Part shown: positions 5,892 through 6,089 of the stretch, in pieces | Layout: each line of letters starts with the position of its first letter | How positions within the stretch are numbered: position 1 is the first letter of the stretch | Origin: JAZDMK01 sp043800975 | GTDB taxonomy: Bacteria > Bacteroidota > Bacteroidia > Bacteroidales > JAHJDW01 | DNA length: 6,089 nt | Reading direction: 5' to 3' | Assembly (NCBI GenBank): GCA_043800975.1 | Contig: JAZDMK010000310.1 | Span: 1-6,089 of the forward strand | Notes under the pieces: model-generated | The model's input: only the letters and a program-made list of their open reading frames with translations | The model's database searches: none | Told to the model about the DNA's origin: nothing | Made by a program: the position numbers and the translations under genes

Positions 5892-5900
5892 TGGTATAAT
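5892..5900 (+). promoter_or_regulatory. Extended -10 promoter of the second lipoprotein gene
   Basis: TGG-TATAAT is an extended -10 (TATAAT at 5895-5900). The 17-bp-upstream -35 position falls in the terminator T-run (CTTTTT at 5872-5877) and is poor, so the TG motif probably compensates. The surrounding AGAAAGGTGGTATAATG matches the first lipoprotein promoter. Transcription would start near 5907, giving a leader of about 68 bases. Confidence 0.7.
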
Positions 5901-5917
5901 GAATGCGGGAAAATAGA

Positions 5918-5959
5918 GGTTGGTTCTTTAATTTAAATAAATAACTTCGTTCTTTAAAT
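5918..5959 (+). promoter_or_regulatory. 5' leader with boxA-like elements, second copy
   Basis: GGTTGGTTCTTTAA (5918-5931) matches GGTTTGGTTCTTTTAA at 5344-5359, and GTTCTTTAAA (5949-5958) matches the second element of the first leader. The segment between the two is longer here and AT-rich, and the AACCA-closing hairpin arm is absent. Conservation of the two short elements against a diverged spacer suggests the elements, more than the hairpins, are functional. Confidence 0.45.
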
Positions 5960-5960
5960 A

Positions 5961-5966
5961 AGGAGG
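5961..5966 (+). promoter_or_regulatory. Ribosome binding site of the second lipoprotein gene
   Basis: AGGAGG is a consensus Shine-Dalgarno 8 bases before the ATG at 5975. It fixes that start and contrasts with the three minus-strand genes, which have none. Confidence 0.85.
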
Positions 5967-5974
5967 AAAGGGGT

Positions 5975-6089
5975 ATGAGAAGGGATTTGATGATTTTGGT
6001 TTTGGCCATGGTATTTATGGTTGGAGTTGTGTTGGGTGGGTGTGGCGCTACTACAGTTCAACTGGCACAAGAGGAAAAAGAAATGCGGA
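5975..6089 (+). CDS. Lipoprotein, paralogue of the preceding gene, N-terminal 38 residues only
   Basis: The frame opens at the ATG behind AGGAGG and runs off the right edge. The visible part is a type II signal peptide: MRRD n-region, a hydrophobic stretch to about residue 20, and the lipobox L-G-G-C. The mature start, CGATTVQLAQEEKEM, parallels CGATTTTQVVQKEM of the upstream lipoprotein. Together with the matching promoter and leader this indicates a tandem duplication. A beta domain with a GTWKG-like start is expected beyond the window edge but cannot be seen. Confidence 0.85.
   Translation, partial: MRRDLMILVLAMVFMVGVVLGGCGATTVQLAQEEKEMR

Overview
The window looks like a surface-protein region from an uncultivated bacterium. 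A Patescibacteria/CPR (Parcubacteria-like) genome is my best guess. The reasons are a giant secreted protein built from Ig-like, HYR and SbsA-type domains with a C-terminal module of a kind I associate from memory with that group, AT-rich intergenic DNA, and several genes without a Shine-Dalgarno sequence. The taxonomy is inference. All three stop codons appear to be used (TAA, TGA, TAG), so the code is standard and not the UGA=Gly code of Gracilibacteria/SR1.

Left part, minus strand: a 1505-codon gene (150-4667) encodes an exported multidomain adhesin-like protein. It is followed 23 bp downstream by the start of a second exported protein (1-126, cut by the window edge), so the two are probably one transcript. 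A sigma70-type promoter with a palindromic -10 region lies at 4725-4757.

Middle (4668-5390): an AT-rich intergenic stretch carries a DnaA-box-like pair, a repeated octamer and a possible weak terminator. Next comes a small minus-strand gene (about 4932-5237) for a single-span membrane protein with a short Gly/Pro/Cys-rich extracytoplasmic tail. The gap 5283-5390 is divergent and holds another DnaA-box match and a strong plus-strand promoter.

Right part, plus strand: two tandem, apparently paralogous lipoprotein genes (5391-5840 complete, 5975-6089 cut by the window edge). Each has its own extended -10 promoter, a related 5' leader with two GTTCTTT(T)AA elements, and a strong ribosome binding site. 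An intrinsic terminator separates them.

Every predicted protein here carries an export signal, a lipobox or a membrane segment. The window is therefore a cell-envelope locus, with a switch of gene direction near 5283-5390. No RNA gene, CRISPR array, insertion sequence or mobility gene was seen.
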